From: Atrichornis clamosus
Taxonomy: Eukaryota; Chordata; Aves; Passeriformes; Menuridae
Direction of reading: 5' to 3'
Length of the DNA stretch: 64,000 nucleotides
NCBI GenBank assembly: GCA_013400975.1
Contig: WBMZ01012201.1
Span: forward strand, 29,101-93,100
Shown here: in pieces, positions 48,561 through 64,000 of the stretch
Layout: every line of letters begins with the position of its first letter
Position numbering within the stretch: position 1 is the stretch's first letter
The notes under the pieces: generated by a model
Databases searched by the model: none
What the model was told of the DNA's origin: nothing
What the model saw: only the letters and a program-made list of their open reading frames with translations
Position numbers and translations under genes: made by a program

Positions 48561-50894
48561 TGGTAATATCACAGAGGAATTGTGCTATGCTTGCCCTGTC
48601 CTTGCAGCCTTTTCCTCAGAGTCTGCTGCTGGAATGAGCTGCCCAATGAGCTGGACCTTTGCTCTGAGCCACTATCACTGCATAAGATACATTACATATG
48701 ACATATTTATTAAGAAACTGGAATTTATTGCAGGTGATGATCAAGTTTGTTCACCTCACATGAAAGTTTTGTCTTAGGCAGGTGCTAACACCTGATGCCT
48801 CAGGAGAAAGGCATTTCTGTCCTAAAAATCTACCGTGCCCCTGGCAGTCTGTACCAAAGACCAGCTCTTTCCTGATCTCCCACAGCTGCTCTGCTAAGTC
48901 CATAAACCATGACAGTGGATTACCTTTATCATTGATTTAACTGTCACCACTAAGGGTAGTTAGCAGTCATGAAATAAACCAGCAAGCGCATTTGAAGCAG
49001 TGTCCTCCCGAGGCACATACTTCCTTTTATCAGTCCTAAATTAATTCTCCTTCATTGCATGGCGCGTGCCTTATTCTGGCTCTGCAGGATGAGTGAAAAG
49101 GAAGCACGGATCACTTTCCATCTCCTGCACCATCACTTGGTTGGCTCAACTGCTCTCCCTTCTGCCGCTCCCCCCTTCCAGCTGACACAGGCCGGGATGA
49201 CACAACCATGGCTTTTGCCATGGGGGATCCCTCTCCTCGCTGAGGTGTGGCTGCTGTGCTGGACACAGCCAAGGAGAAGGTCGTGGGGATGAGTTACGGA
49301 TCACCTGCAGGAGGAGAGGGGCAGCTGAGAATCCCTCACGGCCGTGGCTGGACCACGCTGGCAGCAGAGTGCTCGGCTGGGTGTCTGTGCTCAGCTTGCT
49401 CCGTGCAAAAACAGCCTGTGTTTTTCACTGCTACCAGTCTGGCATCTTCTGCCAGCTCTAAGCATTTCCTGTCTGAAAAAAAAAAACAACCCAACCAAGG
49501 TTTGATCATTCACTTCTGGGGCTGTGCTAAACTTGCCAGCATCTGTTCCATCTGAAAGGCGGGGGGAAAACACCGATCCCGGACTGGGAATGAAGGGGAA
49601 GGAACTAGGTACCAAGTTGTAATGTGAGAAATGAAGGCAAGAAAAACAGCATCTTGAGAGATGTTAAAGACAAAAACAAACGCTGTGAACAGGAGCAGAG
49701 ACAGATTTCAGAGGAAAGGAAGGAAGACAGTGACTAAAGCAGCAAGAGTGAAAACAGTGTACACATGGAAACGGAGTCCAGACTCCCAGGGTTTCTTTGT
49801 ACTTGTTTTTCCTACCATTTCACAGAAATCATGATCCTGTCAGGATCCCTCTATACCCAAGGGTCAGTGATGTCAATGAAAGTTGGTGGAGCTGCACTGA
49901 TCTGTATCCACTGAGAAGCAACTTTCCCAAAGTTCCCAGAATCGCTGGAGTTTAAAATAATGCCCTGAGACCCCAGTTGAAAACAACAGTTGGGATTATC
50001 CTTAAACCAGGTGGTACTAAAACCTAATTAAAGATAATTTAGAATGTGTCCATTATTTTTTAAGAGTTGCAAAATTCCTAACTTTGGGTGGTCATAGTGA
50101 AAACACAACCCTGTAAAAACACGTGTGACACTTTCAAACAACTACTTTAGAAAGCAAAATAAGTAAATATTATCTCTGTTCCCCCCCAAGCTTTTGCTTC
50201 ACTTTTTGGATTTACCTTTCCATCACTCTCCCTTTCCTTCAAAATGTGATAGGTAGATTTGAGAATAAAAACCTCAGGCTAAGGATCAAATTTACATTTT
50301 TTTTTTTTTTAAACCACAGTTGGGAAGAAAAAGATCCTTTTTTCTTTTTTTTTTGAGTGTTTGCCAGGTCAGACTACAGCTTGCAAATATTTAGGGGTCC
50401 CTTTGCTGGTGAAACCCCTCCTTGCCCTCATCGTGACTGCACGAGCTGAATACAAAGCCTTCTCGGTATTTCATTCTCAAGTTATATTTTACAAGAGCAA
50501 ATCCACTCCCCCCCTTGAATCTCTCCCTCCCCCTCCTTCCCTTGGCTCTGTCAGTAACTGCCTGGGTCTGGCCGGGCTCTCTGAGATGAAGGTGACACCG
50601 GGGAGTGCCCATCTGGTGCCCACTGACCCGCGCTGGGCCAGTCTCCTCCCCAGGCCTCTGGGACTGCTGGGTTTTATAACCCGATTACTGCAGGCTCGGG
50701 CTACAGTCAGACAGATTGCCTACCAGCAAAAGGCTCAATATCCCATTATCAGATTTGTGAGCGCGCCATCCCTCTTCATTTAGGATGTAATAGAAAGGGT
50801 CAGTAATGCCCTACGGACTTGGGCTTTAAAATGAGTCTTAACTATGCAAGTCATGTGCATTGGGTGAAGATACTCCACAGAATCACATGCAGGA
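48561..50894. other. intergenic DNA just downstream of SIK1
   Basis: No gene or dated repeat was recognised. T runs lie near 50299-50310. A segment around 50660-50810 with an inverted GGGTTTTATAACCC motif (50668-50681) has the look of conserved non-coding sequence. Confidence 0.45.
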
Positions 50895-50913
50895 CAACAA
50901 TTTTAAAACATTT

Positions 50914-50919
50914 TTTATT
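50914..50919 (-). terminator. distal poly(A) signal AATAAA of SIK1
   Basis: AATAAA on the mRNA strand, set in an AT-rich segment with ATTTA cores and followed within about 20 nt by a U/G-rich stretch (TTGTTGTCC). This is the best candidate for the main transcript end. Confidence 0.5.
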
Positions 50920-51098
50920 TAAATATTAAATAAAACACATCAACTAATCATTTTGGTGTACACCTCTCATTTTAACATAAGAAATAAAATGATTGTTCAG
51001 TCATGATAAAAAATAAACTATACATCTCAATTAAACCAATCACGTAGTGTCTTTAAATACCCTATTGCATTGCAGTCTGCAGAACAGCACTGTCAAGG

Positions 51099-51106
51099 TA
51101 TCTACA
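51099..51106 (-). promoter_or_regulatory. Pumilio-like element in the SIK1 3' UTR
   Basis: TGTAGATA on the mRNA strand matches the PUM consensus UGUANAUA. It lies close to the inferred distal end of the transcript. Confidence 0.35.
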
Positions 51107-51439
51107 AAAAAAAACCCCAGACTTTTAAAATGACCTCTTCTGCTCCAGCAATAATTCCAAAGAGGTTCTACAGCAATTGGAAAAGAAAAAAAAAATACTA
51201 TGAAAATAAAGTGCTTGTCATTGCTCAGGACAGGAAACAAAAGAATCTGTGGCCTTTAGATCCATGGCATTAAACAAAACACATATTGAAGAGGAGATTC
51301 TGTGGTTTAAGTGCGTGTGCTACCCCTTAGAAAACTGAAGGCAAAGTTGCTGCTTTGTGACAAGCTGGCTTCTTCTTGCCCTCCTCTCCAGCCATCTCCA
51401 TGCAATCTCTTTTTTGGGTTGGGTTTTTTTGGAGTGTTC

Positions 51440-51460
51440 TTTTTTTTTTTTTTTTTTTTT
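51440..51460 (-). repeat. 21-nt A run within the SIK1 3' UTR
   Basis: An uninterrupted T run on the plus strand, so a templated A run in the SIK1 mRNA. It can act as an internal oligo-dT priming site in cDNA libraries and mimic a transcript end. Confidence 0.7.
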
Positions 51461-51725
51461 AAGTGAGCATGAGACTTTGGTGTTTTCTCTGCTGCAAGGC
51501 ACCAGTCATTAACAGGAGTTCAACTCGAGCAATTTTCTCTCACTTGGAAGCTTCCAGACCATGGAGCAGCAGTGGGAAGCTGGAGATGCACCAGTATAGA
51601 CACACAGATACAACACACAGATAGAGGTCGTTTATGGAGAGCCACAGACAGAGCCACATGACATCTTCAACCCTTCCTACTCCCACTAATTAACCTGGTC
51701 AATCTTTGGCTTTTTTCTTTTTTTT

Positions 51726-51804
51726 TTTCCTTAAAAAAAACCCAACTAAACAAACCAAACAAAAAAAAACCAAACCAAAACAAAACCAAAACCAAACCAA
51801 AACA
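51726..51804 (-). repeat. (GGTTT/GGTTTT)-type tract in the SIK1 3' UTR
   Basis: On the plus strand this is a run of CCAAA and CCAAAA units; on the mRNA strand it reads as repeated GG separated by 3-5 T, then long T runs. It is a low-complexity simple repeat. The regularly spaced GG pairs could form two-layer G-quadruplexes in RNA. Confidence 0.5.
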
Positions 51805-52185
51805 GGTCTCTACATTATTTGCAAATGTGTAATACTGCAGGTTTCATGAAGCCAAGGTAACGTGAAGGCACCCTGTGTCACTCTAGGGAGATGGGTCCTT
51901 TAAGCATTTAGACAGAATGCAGCTATGCTCTGACACTCGGATGGCAGCTTCCAGCCAAGCTGTCTGTCTGCTCACCTGCTTCCAAAGTTTGCGTGCGCTC
52001 CCCAAGTCATTTCTGTAGGAGCACAGCCTGTTCTCCCCTTTACACCTCAGCATAACCTCTATTGATACCAACAGAAGTCCTGGTGTGCCTCGGAAGGGGA
52101 GTTGGGGTTTATACCAGAAACGCAACAGAAGTATATTACAAAATATAAAAAATAACTAGTGTTATATAGTTTTCTGCTTCCTAAT

Positions 52186-52193
52186 TATATACA
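52186..52193 (-). promoter_or_regulatory. second Pumilio-like element in the SIK1 3' UTR
   Basis: TGTATATA on the mRNA strand matches UGUANAUA, in an AT-rich part of the 3' UTR. Confidence 0.35.
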
Positions 52194-53431
52194 TATACAG
52201 CATTAAAAACCATACGAAAAAACACCTATCTAATCCAAAACCTCGTTTTGCTAATATGCCAAAAACAAACCAACCAAAAACAAACACCCAAAGATTGTGC
52301 TGTTTTACTCACTTTTAATACAGTTTTGTTCAGAAAAAGCTGTACTCCGTTAGAGTAGAATTCTGTTCTAGCCTATTCCTTTTGTCTTTGTCAGTATATA
52401 ATTATAACCTCAATATTGCACATTTCCCCAAGAGTCAGTTCTGTTTGGACCCTGATAATGAAATGCATAAAAACATAATTAGCAGCGGAATTAACAATGT
52501 GCAGCACTAAGAAACACCCCTCAGGCAACTTTGTAGGCAACCTCCAGGAGGGCTTTTCAAAAAGAAAACCCTTCCCATCACCCCGCTGGTACTGCTGCTT
52601 CCCTCCTCAGTGCCTCGGCAAGAATATGAATAAATTTAAGAGTTTATATAAAGATTCCTAAAGACTATCCAGACCAACAAAACACATGCATGTGTGCACC
52701 TGTGTGTACATACACACACACACCACTCCCAAACAAATATCCCTGCAGAAGACCAGGCCTTAATGCAATTTGGATCCTGATTATCAAGGGTACATTTTCA
52801 ATAGTTACTGCTTCTGTGCTGATTAGAAGGGCATGCCAAGCTTTTCCAGCTGATGTATCAAGCAAGAAGTTCACAGTTTTCATTTAAAGTATATGAATCT
52901 GGGAGGTGTGGAATGGGGATATTGGTTCCTTTAAATAAAATGAGTGTTAACAGGAGGGAAAAGAAAAAACAACAAATGGCAATGCTTCCATTTTTGTCTC
53001 CTATGAATGCATAATGCTGCATGCCACTGGTTTTCTGTTTATTTTCTTTAAAAGAGGTAATCATCTTCACAAACCCATAAATGAATATTGTGAAAAAGGG
53101 AGGCTCTGGTCCCTTCTTTGAAAAGCCTCTCCCTGCTGTGTCACCACTACTGACAGCTGCTAATCTTGCATAACAGCAGAGCTGTATTGGTCTGACTTGA
53201 GTACAGTACCGAAGAGTTCTTCCCCAACCACATCCCTCCCTGCCCCCACAAATGCCCCACCCATCTTCCCCATCATTATTTTTTCCTTTTAAAAAAAAAA
53301 AAAAATTCAGTTTCTATTCGTATTTGTTCAGTGCAAGAATAGTAGAAGCAAAAAGACATACATATTGCTTGTTTCAGTCCTATAAAGTTGCCAGCTTTCT
53401 GAGCCAGACAGCCTCTTCACATACTTCAAAA

Positions 53432-53437
53432 TTTATT
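53432..53437 (-). terminator. proximal poly(A) signal AATAAA of SIK1
   Basis: AATAAA on the mRNA strand 86 nt after the stop codon. If used it would give a very short 3' UTR without the distal motifs. Use is unproven. Confidence 0.35.
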
Positions 53438-53522
53438 GCTTCTGAGAGTCACTCGTCCCCGCGCCGCCAGCCAGCCGTGGAACAGTGGCGAAAGTTCCCC
53501 GCAGCAAGAGCAGCCCGAGCTC

Positions 53523-63932
<10,410 letters not shown>

Positions 63933-64000
63933 CCTGCACGGACACGGCACCGCACCGCCGGTCAGCCGCGCTCCGCCGGCTCTGCCCTGCTCTGCCCTGC

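Larger units (their letters stand above)
50895..53522 (-). other. probable SIK1 3' UTR, about 2.6 kb
   Basis: From the SIK1 stop codon to about 20 nt past an AATAAA at 50914-50919 the DNA is AT-rich and has no CR1 fragment, unlike the region beyond. On the mRNA strand it carries several ATTTA cores, two Pumilio-like sites, a GG-rich repeat tract and a 21-nt A run. Human SIK1 has a 3' UTR of over 2 kb. The end point is inferred from the poly(A) signal, not seen in a transcript. Confidence 0.6.

Noticed and set aside
1..50894. Possible CRYAA or other neighbour of SIK1
   Set aside because: None of the frames resembles alpha-crystallin or any other expected neighbour, so none is claimed.

Overview
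The window is nuclear DNA from a bird. The evidence is CR1-type LINE fragments, several with the 3' tail signature (a CCTTCCAACCCAAACC-like block followed by ATTCTRTG repeats), a solo LTR of a type I know from avian genomes, and one multi-exon gene whose protein closely matches vertebrate SIK1. Some CR1 tails resemble those I associate with songbirds, but the order within birds is not settled by what I can see.

Right end, about 50.9-64.0 kb, minus strand: the complete coding sequence of SIK1 (salt-inducible kinase 1). I placed thirteen coding exons, all with GT-AG introns and consistent phases. They give a 2,397-nt CDS and a 798-residue protein with an N-terminal kinase domain, a UBA domain and a long regulatory C-terminus. 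The start codon lies in a CpG-rich block at the window edge. A probable 2.6-kb AT-rich 3' UTR ends near 50.9 kb. A four-codon upstream ORF, a pair of competing splice donors at exon 10 and several 3'-UTR motifs are noted.

Left part, 1 to about 50.9 kb: no protein-coding gene could be supported. The open frames there are short, unrelated to families I know and typical of chance frames. The tract holds scattered CR1 fragments, including one with a 5' inversion; a solo LTR containing the only N; a heavily decayed CR1/L3-like LINE; short tandem repeats; an isolated CpG cluster at 36.45-36.70 kb; CRE-like sites; and AT-rich patches that look like conserved non-coding elements. In mammals SIK1 is a cAMP/CREB-induced gene, so this downstream desert could hold regulatory DNA for it, but that is inference.

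I saw no RNA gene, CRISPR array, complete transposon or new gene system. The window looks like an ordinary vertebrate locus with a few details worth checking.
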